From positions 248,001 to 312,000 of the forward strand of contig NZ_JACHXZ010000001.1 in NCBI RefSeq assembly GCF_014192475.1: a DNA stretch of 64,000 nucleotides. Direction: 5' to 3'. Positions 34,795 through 43,554 of the stretch are shown in pieces (position 1 is the stretch's first letter; every line of letters begins with the position of its first letter). The DNA comes from Simiduia aestuariiviva. Its GTDB lineage: Bacteria; Pseudomonadota; Gammaproteobacteria; Pseudomonadales; Cellvibrionaceae. Position numbers and translations under genes: made by a program. The notes under the pieces were generated by a model. It searched no databases, was not told the DNA's origin, and saw only the letters and a list, made by a program, of their open reading frames with translations.

Positions 34795-35091
34795 CTAGTC
34801 GATTTGTTCGAGGGTTTTGTCAATTCGATTGAGGAGCGGCGTCAGGTCGGGCATTGCCGCTGCTGCACCTTGGTGCTTGGCCTGGAGCAGTTCGTGGCTG
34901 AGGTTGAGGGCGGCCATCACGGCGATGCGCTCCAAGCCAATCACATGGCCGCCGCTGCGAATATCGCGCATGCGTTGGTCGAGCTGCTTGGCGGCATCTT
35001 GCAGTGCGTTGCGCTCTTCGGGCGGGCAGGCCACTTGGTATTCGCGGTCTAAAATGCGGACGAGCACGGCGTTGCTGGCGGGTTTACTCAT
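34795..35091 (-). CDS. zapA: Cell division protein ZapA
   Basis: The protein has 98 residues. It has the ZapA pattern: a beta-rich N-terminus (VLVRILDREYQVACPPEE), then a long helix ending with RIAVMAALNLSHELL and a coiled-coil tail. It stabilises FtsZ protofilaments in the Z ring. It is followed by 6S RNA and preceded by a ZapB-like gene 3 bp upstream. Confidence 0.95.
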   Translation of the reverse strand: MSKPASNAVLVRILDREYQVACPPEERNALQDAAKQLDQRMRDIRSGGHVIGLERIAVMAALNLSHELLQAKHQGAAAAMPDLTPLLNRIDKTLEQID

Positions 35092-35094
35092 GGT

Positions 35095-35304
35095 TTAGCC
35101 CTCGGATTCCATGCTTTTTAAGCGTTTGATCATGGCTTCGACGCGCGAGCGGGCCAGTTCATTTTTCTCTACCAGTCGCAGCTTTTCCTGCTGCCAGGTG
35201 GCCTCCCGGGCTTTTAGTCCGGCGTTTTCCCGATCCAAGCGCTGGCACAGCTCGATCAGCTGGTTGAGCTTGGCTTCTAAAAGGGCTAACTGTGGTTCGG
35301 CCAT
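35095..35304 (-). CDS. ZapB-like coiled-coil protein (TIGR02449 type)
   Basis: The protein has 69 residues and is one continuous coiled coil (QLALLEAKLNQLIELCQRLD... ENAGLKAREATWQQEKLRLV). Proteins of this kind sit directly before zapA in many gammaproteobacteria and are thought to act in division with ZapA. The ATG at 35302-35304 is preferred to a TTG five codons upstream. Confidence 0.85.
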   Translation of the reverse strand: MAEPQLALLEAKLNQLIELCQRLDRENAGLKAREATWQQEKLRLVEKNELARSRVEAMIKRLKSMESEG

Positions 35305-35521
35305 GGGCAACTCGTGCAATTGAGGCAGTGTATGTAGCGGTAACTATATGCATGCCGCTTTAAGGGGTCAATCATTGTTGAAGTTAATTCTAGCTAATGT
35401 GCTCTAGGTTGCCGTAATTAAAGCAGTTTTTACTATTTTTGACTAAGGGTGGCCATGGCGCTCAGGCGATTTGACCGGCGTTCGTGGTAGCATGTGCGGC
35501 TTCTGAGATTAGGATAGCCCC

Positions 35522-36079
35522 ATGAGCCAAAGTAAGCCCGCCCTGCCCGCCTTCGACGATTTTGCCGACCTGCTGTTGCAGGCCAAGTCCCTGGCCAGCC
35601 CCACCGATTTACAGGGCGTGGTGTGCGGGCGCTTGAGTGCGGGCGCCGCGCTCGAGCAAAGTGCATGGCACGCGCTCGCCAAGCAGCTGATGGACGTGGA
35701 ATCCCTCGATCCCTTGCTCGCGCAGGCGCTGGATGACCTGTTGGCCGCCACCGTTGAAGAGCTGCAGGGCGACGGGTTTAGTCTGGATTTGTTGCTGCCG
35801 AGCGACCACATCAGTTTGGATATGCGCGTAGAGTCCTTGGCCGGTTGGTGCAGTAGTTTTTTACACGGCTTTGGCACGGCGGGCTTAAAGGGCGATGCCA
35901 AGTTTTCTGCCGAGGCCGCCGAGGCGCTGCGCGATATCGCCTCGCTGGCGCAGGTGGAGGCGGACGACAGCTCCACTGAGCAAGAGGCTGAGGCGAACTA
36001 TGTGGAGGTGGTGGAATACCTGCGCATGGCGGTGCTGACCTTGTATCTCGAATTTTCCCATAAAGCCAAACTTCACTAA
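35522..36079 (+). CDS. YgfB-family protein (UPF0149)
   Basis: The protein has 185 residues. It is all-helical with the family blocks LQGVVCGRLSAG, LAGWCSSFLHGFG and a C-terminal NYVEVVEYLRMAVLTLYLE. In E. coli and Pseudomonas ygfB precedes pepP-ubiH-ubiI, as here. In Pseudomonas it has been tied to beta-lactam resistance through control of amidase expression. The biochemical role here is unproven. Confidence 0.93.
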   Translation: MSQSKPALPAFDDFADLLLQAKSLASPTDLQGVVCGRLSAGAALEQSAWHALAKQLMDVESLDPLLAQALDDLLAATVEELQGDGFSLDLLLPSDHISLDMRVESLAGWCSSFLHGFGTAGLKGDAKFSAEAAEALRDIASLAQVEADDSSTEQEAEANYVEVVEYLRMAVLTLYLEFSHKAKLH

Positions 36080-36088
36080 GCGCACCCT

Positions 36089-37435
36089 ATGACGATCGGC
36101 AAGGCGGAATTTGCGCGCAGGCGCCAAACCTTGATGGGCATGATGGAGCCCAACAGCATTGCCATTGTGCCCACCGCGAGCGTCAAGCTGCGCTCGCGCG
36201 ATATCGATTTTCCGTTTCGTCCCGATAGCAACTTTTTTTACTTAAGTGGATTCAACGAGCCCGAGGCGGTGTTGGTGTTGTTGCCCGGTCGCACCCATGG
36301 CGAATTTGTCATGTTTTGTCGCGAGCGCAATGCCGATAAAGAAATCTGGGATGGCGTGCGCGCAGGCCCCGACGGTGTGCTCGACAGCCACGGCGCCGAC
36401 GACGCCTTTCCAGTAGACGATATCGATGACATTTTACCCGGGCTTATTGAAGGCCGCGATCGGGTTTACTACGCCATGGGCAAAGACCCGCTGTTCGATA
36501 GGCGCGTGATGAATTGGGTCAATCGCATCCGCGAAAACGTCGGCATTGGCGCCATGCCGCCGGGCGAGTTTTTAGATTTAGATCACCTGTTGCACGACAT
36601 GCGCCTGTATAAAAGTGCGGCCGAAATTCGTGCGCTGCAAAAGGCCTGTGATATTTCTGCGGCAGGACACCGGCGCGCAATGACCGCCTGCAAGCCGGGC
36701 ATGATGGAATACGAACTCGAGGCGGAACTGCTGTACGAATTTACTCGACAGGGGGCGCGGCACCTGGCCTACCCAAGTATCGTCGGCGGTGGGCGCAATG
36801 CGTGCATTTTGCATTACATCGACAATAGCGCCAGTTTGCGGGCCGGCGATTTAGTGCTCATCGACGCCGGCTGCGAATGGGCCGGTTACGCCGCAGACAT
36901 CACGCGCACTTTTCCCGTCAGTGGCGTGTTTAGCCCGGCGCAAAAACAATTGTACGAGCTGGTGCTGGATGTGCAGCTCGCTGCCATCGACGCGCTGCGC
37001 CCGGGCACCCATTGGAATCACGCGCACGAAGTGTCTGTGCAGGTGATGGTCGATGGGCTAGTGCGCTTGGGAATTTTGTCCGGTAAACCGGAAAAATTAA
37101 TTGCCAGCGGCGCCTACAAAAATTACTACATGCACCGCATCGGCCACTGGCTGGGCATGGATGTGCACGACGTGGGCGACTATCGCGTGGGCGATCAATG
37201 GCGTGTGCTGGAGCCGGGCATGGTGCTCACCGTTGAGCCCGGTTTGTACATCCGTGAAGACGACGAGCGGGTGCCGAAAAAGTGGCGCGGCTTGGCCATC
37301 CGTATTGAAGACGATATCGTCATCACCCGCACCGGTTGTCAGGTGTTGAGCAGCGGGGTGCCAAAAACCTGTGCCGACATTGAACAATTAATGGCCGAGG
37401 CCCGCGCCCATGGCCCACAGCAACATCTTCTGTGA
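36089..37435 (+). CDS. pepP: Xaa-Pro aminopeptidase
   Basis: The protein has 448 residues. The N-terminal creatinase-like domain (DFPFRPDSNFFYLSGFNEPE) is followed by a pita-bread M24 domain. The dinuclear manganese ligands are visible in LIDAGCEWAGYAADITRTFP (Asp, Asp), GHWLGMDVHD (His), TVEPGLY (Glu) and IRIEDDI (Glu). It removes N-terminal residues before proline. It lies 9 bp after ygfB and runs directly into ubiH, so these form one operon. Confidence 0.96.
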   Translation: MTIGKAEFARRRQTLMGMMEPNSIAIVPTASVKLRSRDIDFPFRPDSNFFYLSGFNEPEAVLVLLPGRTHGEFVMFCRERNADKEIWDGVRAGPDGVLDSHGADDAFPVDDIDDILPGLIEGRDRVYYAMGKDPLFDRRVMNWVNRIRENVGIGAMPPGEFLDLDHLLHDMRLYKSAAEIRALQKACDISAAGHRRAMTACKPGMMEYELEAELLYEFTRQGARHLAYPSIVGGGRNACILHYIDNSASLRAGDLVLIDAGCEWAGYAADITRTFPVSGVFSPAQKQLYELVLDVQLAAIDALRPGTHWNHAHEVSVQVMVDGLVRLGILSGKPEKLIASGAYKNYYMHRIGHWLGMDVHDVGDYRVGDQWRVLEPGMVLTVEPGLYIREDDERVPKKWRGLAIRIEDDIVITRTGCQVLSSGVPKTCADIEQLMAEARAHGPQQHLL

Positions 37436-37442
37436 CTCGCTT

Positions 37443-38663
37443 ATGACTACTGCGCACTTTGACGTAGATGTGACCATCATTGGCGCCGGTATGGTGGGCG
37501 CCACCGCTGCGCTACTGTTGGCCAAGCAATTGCCCACCGCACGCATTCGCTTGCTGGAGCGCTTCGATTTATCGAGTGAGCGGCCCGCGCAGCCCAGTTT
37601 TGATCAGCGCGCCACGGCGGTGGCAGCGGGCAGTTTCGACGCCCTCGCCGCACTCAATTTAGAGCCTGCTTTGAATGATGCGAGCGGTGCCATTACTGAA
37701 GTGCAAGTGAGCGATCGCGGCCACTGGGGGCACGCCCACATTTGCGCCGCTGAACATGGCCTGACGCGTCTGGGGCGCGTAGTGCCCAATCAAGCGTTGG
37801 GTCGCGCCTTGATGGCGCAATTAAAAACTACGCCGCAGATCGAATTGCGCGCGCCAGAGACAGTGCAACAGGTGTGCGCAATGGCCGGCGGCTATCGCGT
37901 GCAGACGGCGTCGGACAGTTTTTTCACGCGCTTGTTAATTCTTGCCGATGGCGCCAGCGATACCTTGAAAAAACAGCTCGGCATCGCCAGTCGGCAAACG
38001 GATTATCATCAGCTCGCGGCCATTGCCAATGTGCAGGTCAGTGAGCCTCACGGGGGGCGTGCTTTTGAGCGCTTTACCGTCGACGGTCCCATGGCATTGT
38101 TGCCACTGGGCGATCCGCACCAACTCGCGATGGTGTGGACCTTGCCTCAATCAAAAGCGGCAACCGCTGAGTTGGCCGACGCCGATTTTTGTCGCGCAGC
38201 TCAGGCGCACTTTGGCGATCGACTCGGCAATTTTGTGGCCGTCGGAAAGCGCGATGTCTATCCCTTGGTGTTACACGAAGCCTGCGAACAGGTGCGCGCG
38301 CATTTAGTGTTGCTCGGCAATGCCGCGCATTTTTTACACCCGGTGGCGGGACAGGGCTTTAATTTATCGGTGCGCGATTTGGTGGCTTTGACGGATACGC
38401 TCGCGCAAGACGTGGCGGCGCACGGAATTGACCGGTTGGGAAATTTGCCATCGCTACTGCGTTATAGCGAGCTGCGCGCGCGCGATCAGCACCTCACTGT
38501 GCAATACAGTCACCAGTTGGTGGCGTGGTTTAGCAGCGACGATTGGTTTCGATATGTGCCAAGGCAAGTGGGGATCATGGCCTTGCAGGCAGTGCCTGCG
38601 TTGAAACAGCTGTTGGCGGAGCAATCCATGGGGCGCGGTTTGTGGTCGCGCACAACGGGATAA
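37443..38663 (+). CDS. ubiH: Ubiquinone flavin hydroxylase, UbiH type
   Basis: The protein has about 406 residues. The FAD domain starts DVTIIGAGMVGATAALLLAK (GxGxxG), has the DG motif (LILADGASDTLKKQLG) and ends with LLGNAAHFLHPVAGQGFNLS (GD-type motif with N for D). In ubiquinone synthesis UbiH hydroxylates C1 of the ring. Assignment against UbiF/UbiI rests on position after pepP and is fairly secure. An alternative ATG at 37410 overlaps pepP by 26 nt and has GAGG 9 nt upstream; the shorter start fits family length. Confidence 0.88.
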   Translation: MTTAHFDVDVTIIGAGMVGATAALLLAKQLPTARIRLLERFDLSSERPAQPSFDQRATAVAAGSFDALAALNLEPALNDASGAITEVQVSDRGHWGHAHICAAEHGLTRLGRVVPNQALGRALMAQLKTTPQIELRAPETVQQVCAMAGGYRVQTASDSFFTRLLILADGASDTLKKQLGIASRQTDYHQLAAIANVQVSEPHGGRAFERFTVDGPMALLPLGDPHQLAMVWTLPQSKAATAELADADFCRAAQAHFGDRLGNFVAVGKRDVYPLVLHEACEQVRAHLVLLGNAAHFLHPVAGQGFNLSVRDLVALTDTLAQDVAAHGIDRLGNLPSLLRYSELRARDQHLTVQYSHQLVAWFSSDDWFRYVPRQVGIMALQAVPALKQLLAEQSMGRGLWSRTTG

Positions 38664-38670
38664 CAAGGAA

Positions 38671-39909
38671 ATGATGAAGACTTCGACAGACGCCGATATT
38701 GTCATTGTGGGCGCGGGTTTAGTGGGTGCGCTGCTCGGTTTACAGCTCGCGCGTCAATTGCCGCAATTGTCGCTTGTGGTATTGGAGGCGGCCGACGCGC
38801 CTACGCGCTTTGATGCTACCCGGGTTGATCCGCGCGTGGTGGCACTCACGGAAAATTCAGTGGCCATGTTGCGGGCGGTGGGGCTTTGGGATCGCGTCGC
38901 GGCCCAGCGCGTCAGCCCCTACACGCACATGACTGTATGGGATGGCGAGGGCACGGGGCGGATCGAATTTGATGGCGCCTTGGTTGATCGACCACAGCTG
39001 GGTTTTATCGTTGAAAATTCGCTGTTGGTAAGCGAGCTGCAGCAAGCGCTCAGCTATCAACCCAATGTGCAATTGCTCATGGGCGAGCAGGTGGCAGAGG
39101 TTCAGCTGCCGTCTGTGAATGGCGATGATCAGTTTGGCGCGGTGCAGGTGGGGCTCGCCAACGGTCGCCAGATGACGGCGGCGCTGGTGCTCGCCGCCGA
39201 CGGTGGCAATTCCACGGTGCGAGCGTTGGCCGGCATGGCCGTGCGCGAATGGGATTACCAACAGCAGGGCATCGTGACCACCATCACCACCGAGCGCGCG
39301 CACGATCAAGTGGCGCGCCAGCGATTTATGAAAACCGGGCCCTTGGCATTATTGCCACTCACTACCGGCGCAACGCCGGGGCATCAGTGTTCCATCGTTT
39401 GGTCGGCGGACTGCGCACGGGCGGAGGCGATTATGGCGCTGGACGATGACGCATTTTGTCGTGCGTTGACCGATGCCGCTGAGGGTTGCCTAGGGCGGGT
39501 GACGGCGGCCGATCGACGTTTCAGTTTTCCGCTGTGGCAGCGCCACGCCGTGGATTATTGCGCGCCGGGTTTAGCGCTGGTAGGCGATGCGGCCCATACC
39601 ATACATCCGCTTGCAGGCCAGGGCGTGAACATCGGGTTAAAGGATGTGGCGGCACTGGTAACGGAAATTGAGCGCGCATTAAGTCGCGATCTGCCATTGG
39701 GGTGCATGGCGACCTTGCGACGCTACCAGCGCGCACGCAAGGCGGACAACTTATTAACCATGGCCGGTATGGAAGGTTTTAAGCGGCTTTTCGGTGCGGA
39801 TTCTCATTGGCTGCGCTGGCTGCGCAATGAAGGTTTGCGACAAGTGGATCGGCAGCCGCTGTTAAAGCGCGCGCTCATTCATCATGCAATGGGGGTGAAG
39901 GCGCCGTGA
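38671..39909 (+). CDS. ubiI: Ubiquinone flavin hydroxylase, UbiI/VisC type
   Basis: The protein has 412 residues and is a paralogue of UbiH with IVIVGAGLVGALLGLQLARQ, LAADGGNSTVRALAG and LVGDAAHTIHPLAGQGVNIG. It is expected to hydroxylate C5 of the ubiquinone ring. It lies 7 bp after ubiH, and its stop overlaps the next gene's GTG by 4 nt (GTGA). UbiF-like C6 hydroxylase activity is not excluded. Confidence 0.86.
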   Translation: MMKTSTDADIVIVGAGLVGALLGLQLARQLPQLSLVVLEAADAPTRFDATRVDPRVVALTENSVAMLRAVGLWDRVAAQRVSPYTHMTVWDGEGTGRIEFDGALVDRPQLGFIVENSLLVSELQQALSYQPNVQLLMGEQVAEVQLPSVNGDDQFGAVQVGLANGRQMTAALVLAADGGNSTVRALAGMAVREWDYQQQGIVTTITTERAHDQVARQRFMKTGPLALLPLTTGATPGHQCSIVWSADCARAEAIMALDDDAFCRALTDAAEGCLGRVTAADRRFSFPLWQRHAVDYCAPGLALVGDAAHTIHPLAGQGVNIGLKDVAALVTEIERALSRDLPLGCMATLRRYQRARKADNLLTMAGMEGFKRLFGADSHWLRWLRNEGLRQVDRQPLLKRALIHHAMGVKAP

Positions 39910-40433
39910 GAAACTGGTGGGTAATGCGTCGTTTTTGGATCATCGCCGCGCTCGCGTGCGCGATGATGGGGTGTGAGATCAACGCCGATATCGACTGCGA
40001 TGACAACACCGAGTTGTCTCTAGTCTGGGGCGAAAAATTGTTGGCGCAACCGCTGTTTGCCGTGGTGTCTGAGGGTGCGGCAGAGCCCAAGAGCCTAGGT
40101 AGCTACAGTGTGCGTATTTACCAGCACAACGTCGATGCGGGTAAGCAGGATGTTTTTATCACCGGCGAAATACTCGCGCGCGACGGTTTTTTAAAATCTG
40201 TTGAGCTGGCCGATGTGGATGGCGATTTATTCGAGGAGCTCATTGTTGTATTTGAAAGCGCGGGCACAGGCAGCTACTTAACGGCTCATGCATGGCGCTT
40301 TTTGAAGGGTGAATTAAGTGTCGTGGCCCACGCGGAAAATCTGTCGCCCACTGCCGATGTCACGCAAGCGCTCAGCGCGCAAATCAAAACGTTAAATGCC
40401 TTGTCTCCAACCAGCGAGATGCCAAACCAATGA
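39906..40433 (+). CDS. Lipoprotein with FG-GAP/PliI-like domain
   Basis: The protein has 175 residues. It starts with GTG overlapping the ubiI stop. The signal sequence ends in a lipobox (ALACAMMGC-EIN), so a lipoprotein is likely. The mature part contains VELADVDGDLFEELIVVFES and AGTGSYLTAHAWRF, which resemble the DxDGDxxxEL strand pair and SxGSG loop of PliI-type periplasmic lysozyme inhibitors and FG-GAP repeats. Lysozyme inhibition is a guess. It overlaps the GNAT gene by 4 nt, suggesting one transcription unit. Confidence 0.55.
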   Translation: MRNWWVMRRFWIIAALACAMMGCEINADIDCDDNTELSLVWGEKLLAQPLFAVVSEGAAEPKSLGSYSVRIYQHNVDAGKQDVFITGEILARDGFLKSVELADVDGDLFEELIVVFESAGTGSYLTAHAWRFLKGELSVVAHAENLSPTADVTQALSAQIKTLNALSPTSEMPNQ

Positions 40434-40924
40434 ATCAATTAGCCGAACTCAGGATTGAGCGGGTGGATTATAGGAATCCACAGCAGGGCGAACACCTGTT
40501 GATGTTGCTCGACAACTACGCCCGCGATCCCATGGGCGGCGGTGAGCCGATATCCGATAGAGTGCGCCGCGATTTGTTGCCACTGTTAAAAGTCACGCCA
40601 CAGGCGGTCAGTTTTATTGCCTACCTTGGTGCAGAGGCTGTGGGCTTACTCAATGCCTTTGAAACGGTATCGACCTTTGCCGCGCGCCCGCTTATTAATA
40701 TCCACGATTTGGCCGTGCAGCCAAGCGTGCGCGGACAAGGTGTGGGGCGGCGCTTAATCGAAGCCTTGGCCGAGCACGCCAGAAGCCGCAACTGCTGTAA
40801 GCTCACTCTTGAAGTGCTAACGGGCAATCATTCGGCCATCGGGCTGTATGAGAATTTGGGCTTTGAAGGCTACGCGCTAGATCCGGCCATGGGCAGCGGC
40901 ATTTTCATGCAGAAAAAACTTTAA
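40430..40924 (+). CDS. GNAT-family N-acetyltransferase
   Basis: The protein has 164 residues. Acetyl-CoA motif A is QPSVRGQGVGRRLIEALAEH, followed by CKLTLEVLTGNHSAIGLYEN and LGFEGY. The target may be a small molecule or an N-terminus. The start overlaps the stop of the lipoprotein gene (ATGA). It sits at the end of the ygfB-pepP-ubi operon. Confidence 0.88.
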   Translation: MNQLAELRIERVDYRNPQQGEHLLMLLDNYARDPMGGGEPISDRVRRDLLPLLKVTPQAVSFIAYLGAEAVGLLNAFETVSTFAARPLINIHDLAVQPSVRGQGVGRRLIEALAEHARSRNCCKLTLEVLTGNHSAIGLYENLGFEGYALDPAMGSGIFMQKKL

Positions 40925-40973
40925 CGCGTAACGCGCAATTCAAACATCTCCCTCAATTTTCAGTGTACTTATC

Positions 40974-41195
40974 ATGCAGCGAGTAGCCATAGATCGAGAG
41001 CCCGTAGAGCTCTACAAAATACTTAAGTTCGAAGGCTTGTGTGCCAGTGGTGCCGAGGCAAAAAATGCCGTGGCGGATGGGCTGGTGCAGGTCAATGGCG
41101 AGCAGGAACTGCGCAAGCGTCGCCAAATAGTGGGCGGGGATGTGATTGAGTTTAATGGTGACGTGTTGAGCATTGTGTTGGAAACCAGCGGTTGA
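40974..41195 (+). CDS. S4-domain RNA-binding protein, YbcJ-like
   Basis: The protein has 73 residues and is almost entirely one S4 fold: LYKILKFEGLCASGAEAKNA, VADGLVQVNGEQELRKRRQI, GGDVIEFNG. YbcJ relatives are small RNA-binding proteins linked to ribosomes. It starts at ATG 50 bp after the GNAT gene. Confidence 0.9.
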   Translation: MQRVAIDREPVELYKILKFEGLCASGAEAKNAVADGLVQVNGEQELRKRRQIVGGDVIEFNGDVLSIVLETSG

Positions 41196-41399
41196 AATTT
41201 ACGGAGCGGTTTGGCCCTTGTAACAATGGCCATCGCCTCTTGAATGTTATTATCCTGCTTGCCTCAATCGGCGTCACTCGACAGAGGTATGGAGCTTTGG
41301 CCGTAGGTGTGGCTGAATTCGCTGGTTTAGAAGCTAATGTTCAATGAGGTTTTTGTTGGGTTGCGGTTAATCATCTGGGTGGAATGTAGCGTGAAAAAC

Positions 41400-41432
41400 T
41401 TCACAAAGATTTCACAGGCGTGCCGCTATGGT
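41400..41432 (+). promoter_or_regulatory. Direct-repeat operator and promoter of the two-component operon
   Basis: TTCAC (41400-41404) and TTCAC (41411-41415) are spaced with an 11-bp period, typical of OmpR/PhoB-family dimer sites. They are followed after 11 nt by a -10-like TATGGT (41427-41432). The same arrangement occurs before the DJ-1 gene (43475-43507). It is probably the binding site of the adjacent response regulator. Confidence 0.55.
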
Positions 41433-41489
41433 TCTGAGTGAGTGCGTTAGCGGTGCTATTGAATGCCGTTTGACCTAGAGTGATCAGCA

Positions 41490-42179
41490 ATGACAAAACC
41501 TGTGGTTTTATTTGTAGAAGACAATCTCACCTTGCGCCAACAGCTCGCCGAGTATTTCGAGCCGCTGGATTGGCGCTGCGATTTCGCCGATACCGGAGCG
41601 CTGGCGTTGCAATTGGGCGCGCGCAATCACTACGATGTGGTGGTGTTGGATTTGGGGTTGCCCGATTGTGACGGTGTGGAAATTTGCCGCGCGCTGAAAT
41701 CAATGTCGGCCCGTGCCACACCTGTGTTAATGCTCACAGCGCGCGACAGTCTGCAGGACAAGACAGTGGGGTTTCACGCCGGCGCGGATGACTACCTCAC
41801 CAAACCTTTTCTTCTGCCCGAATTAAAACTGCGCTGTGAAGCGCTGTGCCGCCGTCAAGCGCTGCACCAACAGGGCGAAATTGAAATTGGTGATTTGCTA
41901 TTAAAAGTTCACGAACGGCGCGCGTATCGCGCTGGCTGTCTGTTAGAGTTGACGCAACTGGGTTTCAACATTTTGCTGACGCTGGCCAAAGCTCACCCGG
42001 CGGCAGTGACCCGATCGATCCTGACGCACGCGCTGTGGGGTGATGAGCCGCCGGCCAGTGATGCCCTACGCAGCCACATTTATGCGTTGCGCCAAGTCCT
42101 TGATAAACCTTTTGTCACACCCATGTTGACCACGGTAACTCAAGTTGGCTATCGGCTGGAGCGTGTAAACGATGGCTGA
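41490..42179 (+). CDS. OmpR/PhoB-family response regulator
   Basis: The protein has 229 residues. The receiver domain has acidic EDN near the start, phospho-acceptor Asp54 (VVVLDLGLPDCDG), Thr in MLTARD and Lys in LTKPF. The winged-helix output domain (about 130-225) ends with HIYALRQVLDKPF... VTQVGYRLERV. It probably binds TTCAC-N6-TTCAC upstream of its own gene and of the DJ-1 gene. The kinase gene overlaps its stop by 8 nt. Confidence 0.92.
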   Translation: MTKPVVLFVEDNLTLRQQLAEYFEPLDWRCDFADTGALALQLGARNHYDVVVLDLGLPDCDGVEICRALKSMSARATPVLMLTARDSLQDKTVGFHAGADDYLTKPFLLPELKLRCEALCRRQALHQQGEIEIGDLLLKVHERRAYRAGCLLELTQLGFNILLTLAKAHPAAVTRSILTHALWGDEPPASDALRSHIYALRQVLDKPFVTPMLTTVTQVGYRLERVNDG

Positions 42180-43446
42180 TCGACCGTTGCACCGGACCAT
42201 TTTTTTGTCGTTTGCTTCGATAATTACCGGCGTTTGCGTACTCTTCGCCGCACTGTCGTTGTTGCTGGCCTACATAGTGGAGGATGGCATTCTTGATGCC
42301 ATGTTGACGCAGCAAGCGGCAGCGCTTGCCGGAGCGCCCGTGGTCGATGGCGACGTCTACCCAGTGGCGCTGGCCCCGGGTGTGCGGTGGATTCAAGCGG
42401 TCGAGCAAGCGCCCGCCTTGGTGCGCGAGCAGCTAGCCCTCAATCCAAACATTTCCGAAGTGCACACGCCAGATAGCAGTCACTACCACGTGCGGCGACT
42501 TGACGGACAGCGCGGCTGGTTGGTGGCGGAAGTCAGTGGGCTTTTAGTAGTCTCGCAGCTTTCCGGCGTGTGGTTTGCGGTGCTGAGTGTGTTTTGGATT
42601 TTGGCGTTAGCAGTAGCGCTTTGGCTTGCCTATCTGTCGGCGCGGCGCGCGACGCAACCACTGCGTGATATTCTACATGAGTATCAAACACAGCCCTTGC
42701 CAGATGCTCCGGGCGATAGCATTGCGACCGATCTCGCAAGCAATGAGCTGCACCAATTGGCCACCCAGCTATCCGACATCAATAGGGCCTACCGAGATGC
42801 GCTGGCCCGTGAGCAGGCGTTTACCCGCGATATAAGCCACGAGTTGCGTACACCTTTGACGGTATTGCAAAACCAGTTGGCACTGCTGGCGCAGTCGATG
42901 CAGGTAGGAAACAAACGTGGCGCGCCATTGGATGATTCATGTGGTGGGGGCGGCATCGAAGCGCCGCGCGATACAGTGGCCTGGGCGCGTATGCAAACAG
43001 CCGTGGGCGAGGCGGTGCACCTGTTGGATATGTTGCTGGCGCTGGCACGTCAGGAGTCGCTCCCTACACAACCACTTCCGGTATTAGCATTGGTTGAACA
43101 GGCCATCGTCGATGCGGCTGAGTATGCCCCGGGACTGTGCATCACTCTGGACTGCGCTAAAAACGCCGAAGCAGTGCGGGTTGATGCACACCAGCGGCCG
43201 GTGTTGTTGCTGTTCAAAAACCTTATTCAGAATGCCCAGCTGCACGGCAGCGATCAAGGGCTGCTTATCGAGTTGACGAATGCTGACATCAGCTTCAACA
43301 ACGCGTGCCGTGCAACGGCTGCTAGCACTGGCAGTGGGATGCAACAGGGGCTGAGTTTATCTGCGCGTTTGGCCGAGGCCATGAATTGGAAGTTGCGCCA
43401 CGAGGTGGCAGCCGATCGTTTTCTAGTGCGCGTCAACATCCGCTAA
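42172..43446 (+). CDS. Sensor histidine kinase with a degenerate ATPase domain
   Basis: The protein has 424 residues: TM1 (about 8-38), a periplasmic sensor part (about 40-125), TM2 (about 130-155), HAMP-like segment, then the DHp box AFTRDISHELRTPLTVLQNQ with phospho-His223. The catalytic domain keeps an N-box (LLFKNLIQNAQLHG). After it, at ELTNADISFNN, where DxGxG (G1) is expected, no such motif is present, and the G2 region is poor (TGSGMQQGLSLS). It may hydrolyse ATP poorly or act mainly as a phosphatase. It overlaps the regulator gene by 8 nt and is its cognate partner. Confidence 0.85.
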   Translation: MADRPLHRTIFLSFASIITGVCVLFAALSLLLAYIVEDGILDAMLTQQAAALAGAPVVDGDVYPVALAPGVRWIQAVEQAPALVREQLALNPNISEVHTPDSSHYHVRRLDGQRGWLVAEVSGLLVVSQLSGVWFAVLSVFWILALAVALWLAYLSARRATQPLRDILHEYQTQPLPDAPGDSIATDLASNELHQLATQLSDINRAYRDALAREQAFTRDISHELRTPLTVLQNQLALLAQSMQVGNKRGAPLDDSCGGGGIEAPRDTVAWARMQTAVGEAVHLLDMLLALARQESLPTQPLPVLALVEQAIVDAAEYAPGLCITLDCAKNAEAVRVDAHQRPVLLLFKNLIQNAQLHGSDQGLLIELTNADISFNNACRATAASTGSGMQQGLSLSARLAEAMNWKLRHEVAADRFLVRVNIR

Positions 43447-43474
43447 GCACAATCGTTCAACTAAATCTGAATTT

Positions 43475-43507
43475 TTCACTTCCGCTTCACGTTGCCCCGC
43501 TCATGCT
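43475..43507 (+). promoter_or_regulatory. Direct-repeat operator and promoter of the DJ-1/PfpI gene
   Basis: TTCAC (43475-43479) and TTCAC (43486-43490) again have an 11-bp period and are followed after 11 nt by CATGCT, in the same spacing as the two-component promoter at 41400-41432. This suggests control by the upstream response regulator. Confidence 0.5.
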
Positions 43508-43554
43508 GTGAGGGTTGATACAGTCTTTCCAACCGTGAAATGGAGCACTATGTA

